Positions 6,736-14,581 of a stretch of DNA of 14,973 bases are shown here, piece by piece; positions within the stretch are counted from its first letter, which is position 1; every line of letters begins with the position of its first letter. The notes under the pieces are model-generated. The model saw only the letters and a list, made by a program, of their open reading frames with translations. It searched no databases and had not been told where the DNA came from. Source of the DNA: Dehalococcoidia bacterium (GTDB taxonomy: Bacteria; Chloroflexota; Dehalococcoidia; Dehalococcoidales; Fen-1064); NCBI GenBank assembly GCA_030691775.1, contig JAUYDN010000148.1:1-14973 (forward strand), written 5' to 3'. The translations under genes were made by a program, and so were the position numbers.

Positions 6736-7872
6736 TTATATTACCACCAGGTTGTTCCGGTGCACCACTTCCGCCCCGTAGTCGTGGCCGAGCCTGGCAC
6801 CAATCTCCGCGGAATGGATGCCCTTGATTTCACGTAGCTCGTCAGCGTCATAGTTGGTGATACCACAACCCAGTCGTAGACCCTGCGGGTCCTGGATGTT
6901 CACGATGTCGCCCCGCCGGAAGTTGCCTTCGACCTCCTTTATCCCCGCCGCCAGCAGACTGCGTTTCTGCCGTTTCAGAGCCAGTGCTGCGCCTGTATCC
7001 ACGGTAAGCGTGCCGTGCGTGCGCAAGCCGCTCAGCATCCAGCGCTCCCGGCTATCCAGCCGCACCGGGGCGGGCAGAAAACGCGTGCCGGTTGCCTCAC
7101 CGGCGGCGAGTCTCAAGAGTACATCCGGTTGCCGGCCGTTGGCGATGACCACGTTCACCCCGCAGGCGGTCGCCATCTTTGCCGCCTCGATCTTGGTGAC
7201 CATGCCGCCCGTCCCCAGCCCGCTGGTGGTACCGGAGACAAGCCCTTCGATGCGGCTATCGATTTTCTCCACCAAGGGTATCAGCTTCGCCTCCGGGTTG
7301 CGGTTGGGGTCGGCGGTATACAGCCCTTCGATGTCCGTCATGATGAGCAGAAGGTCGGCATCGATCAGGTTTGCCACCATGGCAGAGAGGTTATCGTTGT
7401 CACCGAAGCGGGCGCCTTCGATTTCTTCCACCGCCACCACGTCGTTTTCGTTGACGATGGGGATGACGCCCATTTCGAGGAGGGTGAGGAGGGTATTACG
7501 GGCGTTCAGGTAACCGAGACGGTCGCACAAATCGGCGCGGGTGAGCAGTGCCTGTGCCACGGTGATGCCGTGCTGGTCGAATAGCCTTTCGTAGACGTTC
7601 ATCAATCTGCCCTGCCCCACCGCGGCGAGCACCTGTTTATAGGGGATGTCCCTGACCCGCTTTGTCATCCCCAGCTTTTCGCCGCCGGCGGCAATCGCCC
7701 CGGATGTGACCGCCACCACGTCCGCCCCCTGTCCGTGCAGTCGGGCCAGCTGTGAGACGAGGTCGGACATCTTCTCCAGGTTGAGCCTGGTGGTGCCGGC
7801 TGTCAGCAGGCTCGTCCCGAACTTGGCGACGATGCGTTTATAGGGCAGGGTGCATTCCCTTGTTTTTACCAT
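6736..7872 (-). CDS. proB: Glutamate 5-kinase ProB
   Basis: ProB phosphorylates glutamate with ATP, the first step of proline synthesis. The 378-residue protein has an N-terminal amino-acid-kinase domain: YKRIVAKFGTSLL (11-23), VTSGAIAAG (55-63), PIVNENDVV (138-146), FGDNDNLSA (156-164) and GTGGMVTKIEAA (220-231). A C-terminal PUA domain follows (about 286-360). The PUA-containing form is the usual bacterial length. The ATG at 7872 is preceded by AGGGACGAG. It is the first gene of the minus-strand run proB, methyltransferase, proA, tsaD. The intergenic gap to the methyltransferase is only about 29 bases, so transcription probably continues through. Proline feedback inhibition is usual for the family but cannot be seen here. 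Confidence 0.97.
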   Translation of the reverse strand: MVKTRECTLPYKRIVAKFGTSLLTAGTTRLNLEKMSDLVSQLARLHGQGADVVAVTSGAIAAGGEKLGMTKRVRDIPYKQVLAAVGQGRLMNVYERLFDQHGITVAQALLTRADLCDRLGYLNARNTLLTLLEMGVIPIVNENDVVAVEEIEGARFGDNDNLSAMVANLIDADLLLIMTDIEGLYTADPNRNPEAKLIPLVEKIDSRIEGLVSGTTSGLGTGGMVTKIEAAKMATACGVNVVIANGRQPDVLLRLAAGEATGTRFLPAPVRLDSRERWMLSGLRTHGTLTVDTGAALALKRQKRSLLAAGIKEVEGNFRRGDIVNIQDPQGLRLGCGITNYDADELREIKGIHSAEIGARLGHDYGAEVVHRNNLVVI

Positions 7873-7987
7873 GTTCTCGTCCCTGAAGTCCCTGGTTAGT
7901 TATTAGCATTCGGCGTTCAGCGGTCAGTAACTGAATTCAAAATCGCAATGGTCATTACGCCTCCAACAAGCTGTGAGAATGTGAGGG

Positions 7988-8060
7988 GTTTCAGGGGACT
8001 GCGTCCCCTGAAACTTTTCTTCCCCTCTCCAGGCGAGAGAGGGGATAAAGGGGTGAGTCG
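7988..8060. repeat. Tandem GC-rich hairpin repeat
   Basis: Two hairpins stand side by side. The first is an 11-bp perfect stem GTTTCAGGGGA/TCCCCTGAAAC with a five-base loop (7988-8014). The second is an 8-bp stem CCCCTCTC/GAGAGGGG (8022-8044). They are followed by ATAAAGGGGTGAG. The same two-hairpin-plus-tail design, with different stem sequences, is embedded in the element at 14332-14581 (14451-14520). Part of it survives at 125-175. Confidence 0.75.
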
Positions 8061-8110
8061 TTGGGTATAAATTGGCGTATTTGATATTATGCTGGAGTCA
8101 TTTTTTCTGG

Positions 8111-8154
8111 ATTCCAGCTCCCGTATCTCTGTACGGGACAGGCTGCGCTGGAAT
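8111..8154. repeat. ATTCCAGC...GCTGGAAT nested inverted repeat
   Basis: Outer arms ATTCCAGC (8111-8118) and GCTGGAAT (8147-8154) enclose a 7-bp inner stem TCCCGTA/TACGGGA (8119-8125, 8132-8138). A similar nested design with ATACCAGCC/GGCTGGTAT arms and a CCCGTA/TACGGG inner stem is found at 9662-9720. It lies in the 456-base gap between the divergent proB and MFS genes, which otherwise contains no supported gene. Confidence 0.6.
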
Positions 8155-8236
8155 GACAAGCGCATATTTGATTGTTCGCTCTCCTGTTTTACGGCAATAT
8201 AAAACCGATTGCTGACTGCTAACGGCTTACACATTG

Positions 8237-8251
8237 GTGTTATTATAACAC
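8237..8251. promoter_or_regulatory. Short palindrome upstream of the MFS gene
   Basis: GTGTTA-tta-TAACAC is a perfect inverted repeat with a three-base centre, 78 bases before the transporter start and 16 bases upstream of the candidate -35. It could be an operator; this rests on symmetry and position only. Confidence 0.3.
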
Positions 8252-8266
8252 GCTTTCAAGGGGTGG

Positions 8267-8295
8267 TTGAACTCGATATAGCCTTGTGTTACGCT
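8267..8295 (+). promoter_or_regulatory. Possible promoter of the MFS transporter gene
   Basis: TTGAAC (8267-8272), 17 bases, then TACGCT (8290-8295), ending 33 bases before the ATG. The -35 box is good, the -10 box moderate. Confidence 0.35.
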
Positions 8296-8328
8296 GGTAT
8301 GGCAACATAACCATCTTGCAGGTCTGGC

Positions 8329-9471
8329 ATGTCGTTCGTTTTCGTCACTATAATTACGTTCTTCAGCTCACTGGATACCACGCTTTTGCTCCCGGTGATG
8401 TCGCTATATGCCTCGGAGATAGGCGCCAGTGTCAGCATCGCCGGGCTGGTCATCGGTTTATACTCAATCACCACCACACCGGTGAGCGTTTTTTTCGGGC
8501 GCTTAATCGATAAGGTCGGCTACAAGGTACCCCTCGTGGTCGGACTTCTAGGTGATACAATCGCGATTTTCCTTTACTCGCTGTGTGCGAACCCGTGGCA
8601 GTTGGCGCTGGTGCGTTCCTGGCACGGTATCAGCGGGGCGCTCATCGGTCCCGCCACGATGTCCGCCATTGCCGCGCTGGCGCCGGTATCCGGCCGCGGC
8701 AGGTCGATGAGCTGGTACGGCATGTCCCTCGCCTTTGCCACGCTGGTGGGGTTCGGCTCGAGCGGGGTGATTGTTTCGCGTTTGGGCTACGATAAGCTGT
8801 TCTACCTGGGTTCGGGGCTGGTCGCCATCGCTTTCTTTCTGGGGCTGTCTTTGAGGGGTGGTAAGAAAGCCTCTATCGTGCCCAACGTGTCTCTCCAGAC
8901 CCGTGTTAAATTCTCCAGCCTGCTGAAGAGGAAGCCACTGGTTGCCGCTTACGCAAGTATCTTCGCGCAGTATTTCACCTTCGGTAGCATCGTCACCCTG
9001 TTACCGCTCAGGGTCCGCGGGATGGGGCTGGAGGCGTTCCACACCGGTATAATTATGGCAACATTTGCGGTCACTTTCATCATCGTCCAGTTACCCAGTG
9101 GCGCTATCTCCGATAGGTTCGGAAGGCTCGCCCCCACAACGGCGGGGCTGGTGCTGGGCATGGTCTCCCTGGTGGGGCTTAGCTTCGCTCCAGTATTTCC
9201 CCTGATGGTAACTGCGATGGCGTTTTACGGAATTGCCTATGGGCTCATTTTCCCTTCCGTCTCGGCGCTGGTGGCAGACCATACCCAGCCCGGTGAACGC
9301 GGAACGGGGACGGGTATTTTCCACGCCATGCTCACGGCAGGAGTTGCCATCGGCGCGCCGGTGATGGGCTGGGCAGGAGAGCGCGCTGGATTACAGAACG
9401 GGCTAAGGTTCACACCGCTGGTCATGCTTTTGGCGCTGGGTGCGGTGCTGACGGCAATGCGAAAGCGGTAA
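8329..9471 (+). CDS. Major facilitator superfamily transporter
   Basis: This 380-residue polytopic inner-membrane protein is rich in long hydrophobic segments, compatible with about 12 helices in two halves. The MFS motif A is visible in the loop after helix 2 as GRLIDKVGYK (about 57-66) and again in the second half as GAISDRFGRL (about 257-266). This indicates proton- or gradient-driven transport of small solutes, often drug or metabolite efflux. The substrate cannot be assigned. ATG 8329 is the first start after an in-frame TAA 21 bases earlier, with GCAGG seven bases upstream, and it leaves a normal first helix. It is probably a single-gene unit: a palindromic repeat follows 10 bases after the stop and proB lies divergently upstream. 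Confidence 0.9.
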   Translation: MSFVFVTIITFFSSLDTTLLLPVMSLYASEIGASVSIAGLVIGLYSITTTPVSVFFGRLIDKVGYKVPLVVGLLGDTIAIFLYSLCANPWQLALVRSWHGISGALIGPATMSAIAALAPVSGRGRSMSWYGMSLAFATLVGFGSSGVIVSRLGYDKLFYLGSGLVAIAFFLGLSLRGGKKASIVPNVSLQTRVKFSSLLKRKPLVAAYASIFAQYFTFGSIVTLLPLRVRGMGLEAFHTGIIMATFAVTFIIVQLPSGAISDRFGRLAPTTAGLVLGMVSLVGLSFAPVFPLMVTAMAFYGIAYGLIFPSVSALVADHTQPGERGTGTGIFHAMLTAGVAIGAPVMGWAGERAGLQNGLRFTPLVMLLALGAVLTAMRKR

Positions 9472-9480
9472 GAAAATGCA

Positions 9481-9530
9481 GGGTGGGTAAAACGTATCTC
9501 GATTTTATCGAGATGGAGTGAAACCCACCA
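9481..9530. repeat. GGTGGGT...ACCCACC palindromic repeat (copy 2)
   Basis: Outer arms GGTGGGT (9482-9488) and ACCCACC (9523-9529) enclose an inner perfect 8-bp stem ATCTCGAT/ATCGAGAT with a TTT loop (9496-9514). It begins 10 bases after the transporter's stop codon, so it may double as a transcript end, although there is no T tract. Confidence 0.75.
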
Positions 9531-9611
9531 ATTTGCGCTGTAGCTATCGTTATAAGTTAAGAGAAGAATCCCTCTACGAAAACGCGTACAAACACAAGCC
9601 TCATCCCCTGA

Positions 9612-9822
9612 GAGGTTGTCTGAAAATGAATTTTACTATATAGAGTTTTGTTCACATCTGGATACCAGCCGGAGTTTACCCCGTTCACGGTGAACCCGTA
9701 CCACGATACGGGGCTGGTATGACAAGTTGTGGATGTTGGATTCCAGCGGAAGCTGGAATCCAACATCTCTGTTTGTTATTGTCGGGCTTGACCCGACAAT
9801 CCAGGTGATTTCAGACAACCTC
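9612..9822. mobile_element. 211-bp MITE-like element with 14-bp terminal inverted repeats
   Basis: GAGGTTGTCTGAAA (9612-9625) and its exact complement TTTCAGACAACCTC (9809-9822) bound the element. The dinucleotide GA flanks both ends (9610-9611, 9823-9824), which may be a target duplication or chance. Inside are several hairpins: nested ATACCAGCC/GGCTGGTAT arms (9662-9720), a perfect 16-bp stem with a GGAA loop (9732-9767), and ATTGTCGGG-cttga-CCCGACAAT (9778-9800). There is no transposase, so it would be non-autonomous. It occupies much of the 568-base gap before mfd. Confidence 0.7.
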
Positions 9823-9975
9823 GATTTCTAAAACGTCACCTGAATGATTCGGCATCTCCGGCTGAGCGCGTGAGGTATGCTCTAAACGTTCTGAAAGGAA
9901 ACAGGCTTAGTTTTGAGCTGTGGTTTTGACCTTCGAGTTTTAACTTTAGCTCTCAAAACTGAACGCTGTACACTG

Positions 9976-9984
9976 TGTTAGAAT
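9976..9984 (+). promoter_or_regulatory. Possible extended -10 promoter of mfd
   Basis: TGTTAGAAT (9976-9984) fits an extended -10 (TGnTATAAT) with one mismatch. A matching -35 is poor (AAACTG at 17-base spacing). Transcription would begin a few bases before the hairpin at 9995-10018. Confidence 0.35.
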
Positions 9985-9994
9985 AACCTCTGGA

Positions 9995-10030
9995 GGGCTA
10001 GTCCGGCTTGGCTAGCCCCAAACGGCGTTT
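9995..10030 (+). promoter_or_regulatory. Two hairpins in the mfd leader
   Basis: A 7-bp stem GGGCTAG/CTAGCCC (9995-10001, 10012-10018) is followed directly by AAACG-g-CGTTT (10020-10030), ending nine bases before the mfd ATG. They would lie at the 5' end of the mRNA and could affect translation, since the Shine-Dalgarno is poor (GGA at 10031-10033). Function is unknown. Confidence 0.35.
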
Positions 10031-10039
10031 GGAAAAAGT

Positions 10040-13000
10040 ATGGAAATCCTTAATCTAGGCTCCCTCTTACCCCTGCTGGACGAGGTAACGTCGTTCAAAC
10101 GGCTCGCCTCGGACATCAGACAGGGGAACAAAAATGCCCGTGCCTCGGTAATAGGTGCGGCACGCTCGTTCGTCATCGCCGCTCTTCAGCATAACCTGCA
10201 GTGCCCGGTCCTGGTCGTGACCTCGCAGGCAGAAAACGCGCGACGGCTTTACGACCAGTTGTGTATCTGGAACCAAGCGGAACAGACCAGTCTCTTGCCC
10301 GAGCCGGATGCACTGCCTTATGAGCGCATCGTGCCGGACCCTCTTACCGTGCTGGACACCCTGCGTGTGCTGTCAGTGCTGGCAGGTGCGGCAGGAAGCG
10401 GAAAACCACCGCTGGTAGTCGCATCTGCCCACGCTTTCGCGATGCGGCAACCGCCTGCCCGTGAGTTCGCCGCCGCATTTCATACCATCGCGGTAGACAT
10501 GACCATCGAATCAACGAGCCTGATAAAACGCTGGCAATCCCTGGGGTATCAAATGGAGAGCATCGTTGAAGTACCCGGTACGATGGGACGGCGTGGCGGC
10601 ATCGTGGATATCTATCCCCCCACCTCCGACCTCCCCACCCGCATCGAGTTCTTCGGTAACACGGTGGAAAGCATCCGGCTTTTCGACCCCGCCACGCAAC
10701 GCTCGCAGCATAAAATTAATTCCGTCACTGTCGGACCCGCGACCACGCTTTTCACAGCGTTCGCTAACACCGATGCGGATGAAATTCTCAGCAGGCTTGA
10801 TTTTTCTGCATGTACCGAAGATGCCCGCCGGCGTTTTACAAACGAATTGACCGCGCTTACCGGGGGTAGAAAAATCGCCGGCAAAGAGTTCTACGCACCA
10901 CTGTTCAACCAGGGCAGTCTTTTCAGCTACCTGCCGTTAGACGGTTTGCTTATCCTGGACGAGCCGCTGGCGGTATATAACGCCGTGGATGACCTCGGTG
11001 ACAAGGCAAAAGAGCTTAGCGTGTTATTAGAAGAGCGGGGCGAACTCCCTCCCGGTTTCCCCACGCCGCATATCACGCGGGAGGAACTTCAACAGGGAAT
11101 CGGTAAATGCCAGCGGTTGTCTCTGGAAAGCTGGGGCGTGGAAGAACACGGGCAGACGTACGCGCTCGGATTTGCCTCTGTCCCCGGTTATGCCGGACAA
11201 TTACCATCGTTTATTAACCGCGTTAAACAGAACGTTTCTGAAAAACAGCGGGTGGTTATCGTCAGCCACCAGTCGGCGCGTCTGCAGGAGCTACTCGGAG
11301 AGCAGGATATCATCGCACCACCCCGCACAGAAATCAAAACTATACCGCCGTCGGGGTCTGTAACCCTGGTGCAGGGACTACTCGCCGGCGGGTGGAGCCT
11401 CGGTGAAGACACCGTCCTCTATACCGATGCGGAGATATTCGGTTTTACAAAAGTCCAACGTGCCCAGAAGAAACGGCCGGTTGCCCGTCACAAGCTCTTC
11501 GCGGATATCAAGCCGGGTGATTACGTGGTACACATCGAGCATGGCATTGCGGAGTTCAAGGGCTTCACCAAACTCACCACCGCCGGCGCAGAGCGCGAGT
11601 ACCTTGTCCTGCAGTATGCGGGCGGTGATAATCTTTATGTCCCGACAGACCAGGTGGACCGCGTCACCCGCTACGTGGGCGCAGGCGAGCAAGTCCCGAC
11701 CCTCAGCCGGCTCGGCTCCCAGGAGTGGACGCGTACAAAGCAGAAGGTCAAAGAAGCTACCGAAGAAATCGCCCGCGACCTTCTCCAGCTTTACGCGACT
11801 CGTGAGGTGGTCAGTGGTTACCGTTTTTCAAAGGATACTCTCTGGCAGAGGGAGCTTGAGGCGTCTTTTCCGTATGTTGAAACTCCGGACCAGGTGACTG
11901 TCCTCGAACAGGTAAAAGAGGATATGGAAAAAACGAAGCCAATGGACCGGCTGGTATGCGGTGATGTGGGCTACGGTAAGACCGAAGTGGCAGTGCGCGC
12001 CGCGTTCAAAGCCGTGATGGATGGTAAACAGGTGGCGATGCTCGTGCCCACGACCGTGCTCGCGCAACAGCACTACCTTACCTTCTCACAGCGTATGAAA
12101 GCCTTTCCTTCCCGCGTTGAGGTCCTGAGTCGTTTCCTCACGCCGAAAGAGCAAAAGAAGGTCATCGAAGGGCTGGCAAACGGCGCGGTAGACATATGCA
12201 TCGGCACGCACCGGCTCGTTCAGAAGGACGTCAAGTTCAAAGACCTGGGCTTGTTGATTATCGACGAGGAACAGCGTTTCGGCGTCCAGCACAAGGAGTT
12301 CCTGAAGAAGATGCGGCAGGAGGTTGACGTACTCACACTGAGCGCGACTCCCATCCCCCGCACACTACACATGGCGCTTGTCGGCGTGCGGGATATGAGC
12401 ACGATGGAGACGCCGCCGGAGGACCGCCTACCCATCCGGACGTACCTTGCGGAATACGACAACCGCCTTATCCGCGAGTCTATCCTGCGCGAGATGGAGC
12501 GGCAGGGGCAGGTCTTTTTCGTGCACAACCGCGTGGAGACAATCGGGCTGATGGCGGATAGGTTGAGGCGTCTGGTGCCGGAAGCCAGAATCGCCATCGC
12601 CCACGGGCAGATGCCGGAAGAACAGCTCGAACGCGTCACCACCGAGTTCTTGCAGGGTAAGAGCGATGTTCTCCTCTGCACAACTATCATAGAGTCCGGG
12701 CTGGATATGCCGAACGTCAATACACTGATTGTCAACCGTGCGGACAAATTCGGGTTGACCCAGCTCTACCAGCTGCGGGGGAGGGTGGGGCGGGGTGCCA
12801 CACTCGCCTACGCCTACTTCCTCTTCGATAAAGGTAAGCGTTTGACACCAATCGCAGAAAAGCGCCTGCGTACCATCCATGAAGCCACCGAGCTCGGCGC
12901 GGGGTTTAACATTGCCATGCGCGACCTGGAAATAAGGGGCGCGGGCACATTGCTCGGTGAAAGGCAGAGCGGGCACATCGCCGCGGTAGGGTTCAATCTC

Positions 13001-13549
13001 TATTCACAGTTGCTCGCCGCCGCTGTCGAGAACCTGAAAGCGCAACGGCTTGTCCCGTACCGTGATACGGGAGCGGGCTTGCCACAGTTGCAACGCCCGG
13101 AGCAGAAATTACCGCCGCCATCGATCGACCTGCCGTTACCCGCCTTGATACCTGATGATTACGTGGGGGATATTATCACGCGGCTGAGTCTATACCAGTG
13201 CCTGGCGGATATCACCGATGAGCGGCAGAGCGAACCTTTCCTCCAGGACCTGAATGACCGCTTCGGACCGCCGCCTCTCGAAGTCGACAACCTGCTGTAT
13301 ATCGTCAGAATAAAGGCGCTGGGTGCTAAGGCTGGCATCGAGTCTATCAGCCAGGAAGACGATGAGATAGTGCTGAGGTTATTTGCCGGGATGCGTTTTG
13401 AGCAGAAGAAACTGGCGCCGTTCTACCGCTATGACATCAAGGTGGGCACGAGCCAGTTACGGTTCAGCGTCAAACAGCCGGGTAAAGGCTGGCAAAAGGT
13501 GCTGGAGGAGATTTTAAGGGGGTTGGAGATGGGGGAGCAAAGTGGTTGA
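10040..13549 (+). CDS. mfd: Transcription-repair coupling factor Mfd
   Basis: Mfd recognises RNA polymerase stalled at DNA damage, pushes it off with its ATP-driven translocase and recruits UvrA. The 1169-residue protein is full length. An N-terminal UvrB-homology region comes first (about 1-350; PGTMGRRGGIVDIYPP near 178-193). Next is the CarD-like polymerase-interaction domain beginning at GDYVVHIEHGIAEFKGF (about 493-509). The RecG-like motor follows, with CGDVGYGKTEVA (Walker A, about 640), IIDEEQRFG (about 740), LSATPIPRTLHM (about 767) and QLRGRVGRG (about 912). The C-terminal TRCF domain (about 1010-1125) comes last. The start ATG has only a weak Shine-Dalgarno. The lipoprotein gene begins 55 bases downstream and may be co-transcribed. 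Confidence 0.98.
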   Translation: MEILNLGSLLPLLDEVTSFKRLASDIRQGNKNARASVIGAARSFVIAALQHNLQCPVLVVTSQAENARRLYDQLCIWNQAEQTSLLPEPDALPYERIVPDPLTVLDTLRVLSVLAGAAGSGKPPLVVASAHAFAMRQPPAREFAAAFHTIAVDMTIESTSLIKRWQSLGYQMESIVEVPGTMGRRGGIVDIYPPTSDLPTRIEFFGNTVESIRLFDPATQRSQHKINSVTVGPATTLFTAFANTDADEILSRLDFSACTEDARRRFTNELTALTGGRKIAGKEFYAPLFNQGSLFSYLPLDGLLILDEPLAVYNAVDDLGDKAKELSVLLEERGELPPGFPTPHITREELQQGIGKCQRLSLESWGVEEHGQTYALGFASVPGYAGQLPSFINRVKQNVSEKQRVVIVSHQSARLQELLGEQDIIAPPRTEIKTIPPSGSVTLVQGLLAGGWSLGEDTVLYTDAEIFGFTKVQRAQKKRPVARHKLFADIKPGDYVVHIEHGIAEFKGFTKLTTAGAEREYLVLQYAGGDNLYVPTDQVDRVTRYVGAGEQVPTLSRLGSQEWTRTKQKVKEATEEIARDLLQLYATREVVSGYRFSKDTLWQRELEASFPYVETPDQVTVLEQVKEDMEKTKPMDRLVCGDVGYGKTEVAVRAAFKAVMDGKQVAMLVPTTVLAQQHYLTFSQRMKAFPSRVEVLSRFLTPKEQKKVIEGLANGAVDICIGTHRLVQKDVKFKDLGLLIIDEEQRFGVQHKEFLKKMRQEVDVLTLSATPIPRTLHMALVGVRDMSTMETPPEDRLPIRTYLAEYDNRLIRESILREMERQGQVFFVHNRVETIGLMADRLRRLVPEARIAIAHGQMPEEQLERVTTEFLQGKSDVLLCTTIIESGLDMPNVNTLIVNRADKFGLTQLYQLRGRVGRGATLAYAYFLFDKGKRLTPIAEKRLRTIHEATELGAGFNIAMRDLEIRGAGTLLGERQSGHIAAVGFNLYSQLLAAAVENLKAQRLVPYRDTGAGLPQLQRPEQKLPPPSIDLPLPALIPDDYVGDIITRLSLYQCLADITDERQSEPFLQDLNDRFGPPPLEVDNLLYIVRIKALGAKAGIESISQEDDEIVLRLFAGMRFEQKKLAPFYRYDIKVGTSQLRFSVKQPGKGWQKVLEEILRGLEMGEQSG

Positions 13550-13604
13550 TTTATTATTCGTAAGCGACTATAGTTGGTTTGGTGAAATAAGGAGGAAAGT
13601 GAAA

Positions 13605-14027
13605 ATGAAAAAAAGGTACTTAGTCGCTACTATTCTTGCGACAGCCTTACTAGCTATTAGTTGCGCACAACCTAAGCCGATTCCCCCGGCTGCTATAAGC
13701 GAAATTTATGCTATGAGTGAAGCTGAAGCTATCAAACAATATGTGGAAGTAAAAGACGTTAGTGATAGGGGGGATTATTGCTACGTAATGATATACATTA
13801 AATCTCTTCCCGGAGAATTCACAAGTTTGGAAGATGCACTCCCCCAGGCGAAGATATTTACCAGAACTTTTACTGAAGCTGCTGTCAAGATACTCAGCAG
13901 GTACGATATCAATAAAGGCCTTTCTGTTTGGGCTCAGCTACCATTGAAGGAAGGAGGGGTAACTGTGCTTGGTCACGCTGAGTACGATGGCAAAAAGTAT
14001 CGTGATTTCGAGCTTTATAAGCCTTAA
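13605..14027 (+). CDS. Small lipoprotein of unknown function
   Basis: This 140-residue protein has a lipoprotein signal: MKKR, a hydrophobic stretch LVATILATALLA, then a lipobox-like AISC with Cys20 as the likely lipidated residue. The mature part is hydrophilic, with no family I recognise. ATG 13605 is chosen because a strong AAGGAGG (13589-13595) lies nine bases upstream and it places the signal peptide at the N-terminus. The reading frame does extend further upstream to 13542, overlapping the end of mfd. Base composition is more AT-rich than mfd. Export and membrane anchoring are well supported; role unknown. Confidence 0.85.
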   Translation: MKKRYLVATILATALLAISCAQPKPIPPAAISEIYAMSEAEAIKQYVEVKDVSDRGDYCYVMIYIKSLPGEFTSLEDALPQAKIFTRTFTEAAVKILSRYDINKGLSVWAQLPLKEGGVTVLGHAEYDGKKYRDFELYKP

Positions 14028-14035
14028 TTTAATGC

Positions 14036-14070
14036 GGGACACGCTCTTGATATAGACCCTATTCTGTCCC
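14036..14070. repeat. GGGACA...TGTCCC inverted repeat
   Basis: Six-base perfect arms at 14036-14041 and 14065-14070 surround 23 asymmetric bases, nine bases after the lipoprotein stop codon. It could be a small repeat or a weak transcript-end structure; there is no T tract. Confidence 0.35.
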
Positions 14071-14154
14071 AGTGATGAGAGCCACTTCACTCTGCTTTCA
14101 CACATCTATGTTTTAATTATTCACACCGATAGTCTGACAACCGGGAGAGGGTTT

Positions 14155-14331
14155 ATGCAGTTTACCGCCATTGTGAAAAAAGGGGAAGAACACTACGTGG
14201 CATTGTGCCCGGAAGTCGATGTAGTTAGCCAGGGACGCACTGTGGAATCAGCTTTACGCAACCTGAAAGAGGCAGTTGCTCTCTATATAGAAGTATGTAG
14301 GTTGGGTGAAACCCATCAATTCTGTTTCTAG
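14155..14331 (+). CDS. Short HicB-like protein, C-terminus altered by a repeat
   Basis: This 58-residue product starts MQFTAIVKKGEEHYVALCPE and continues with VDVVSQGRTVESALRNLKEA (21-40), then VALYIE. This is the partial RNase-H-like fold of the HicB family, best known as antitoxins to HicA and also found as orphans. No hicA is next to it. GGGAGAGG lies upstream of the ATG. After residue 46 the sequence VCRLGETHQFCF is encoded by a GTTGGGT-gaa-ACCC type repeat, where family members usually continue with a further strand and often a DNA-binding tail. It is therefore probably truncated. The stop TAG is part of the CTAG that borders the element beginning at 14332. Confidence 0.7.
   Translation: MQFTAIVKKGEEHYVALCPEVDVVSQGRTVESALRNLKEAVALYIEVCRLGETHQFCF
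14297..14321. repeat. Minimal GGTTGGGT/ACCCATC palindrome (copy 3)
   Basis: TGGGT-gaa-ACCCA forms a 5-bp stem (14303-14315). The right side, GTGAAACCCATCAATT, matches GTGAAACCCACCAATT at 9519-9534 with one change, which places it in the same repeat family. It encodes the last residues of the HicB-like frame. Confidence 0.6.
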
Positions 14332-14581
14332 TGTAGTGTCTCCGAAATAACTTGACAATTACACATGGAGTGTGGTGCCACGGACGAAATATGAAAATGA
14401 TGGTTGCAAAGGGTGGGAAAGCAAGATGACTGCCAACTTGCACAAGGGAGTTGAGAGGGGCTTCAGCCCCTCTCAAAATAGTTCTTCCCCTTCTCTGCGG
14501 AGAAGGGGCAAGGGGATGAGGCACTGTGTAAGAACTGGCATCTTTTATTCAGAATTGTAAAGCTGTTATTGAGACACTCCA
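14332..14581. mobile_element. 250-bp MITE-like element flanked by CTAG
   Basis: Terminal inverted repeats TGTAGTGTCTC (14332-14342) and, read from the other end, TGGAGTGTCTC (14581-14571) match at 10 of 11 positions; similarity continues more loosely inward. CTAG lies directly outside both ends (14328-14331 and 14582-14585), consistent with a 4-bp target duplication of the YTAR type used by IS5-related elements. Inside are two GC-rich hairpins: an 11-bp stem TTGAGAGGGGC/GCCCCTCTCAA (14451-14476) and a 9-bp stem CCCCTTCTC/GAGAAGGGG (14487-14508). There is no transposase gene. A partial copy is at 120-232. Confidence 0.75.

Noticed and set aside
9481..9530. Classical intrinsic terminator for the MFS gene
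   Set aside because: The hairpin is convincing but no T tract follows, and the arms belong to a repeat family found elsewhere, so it is listed as a repeat.
14225..14524. Minus-strand open frame of 99 codons
   Set aside because: It runs through the mobile element, its hairpins and the complement of the HicB-like gene, with no start signal and no coherent domain.
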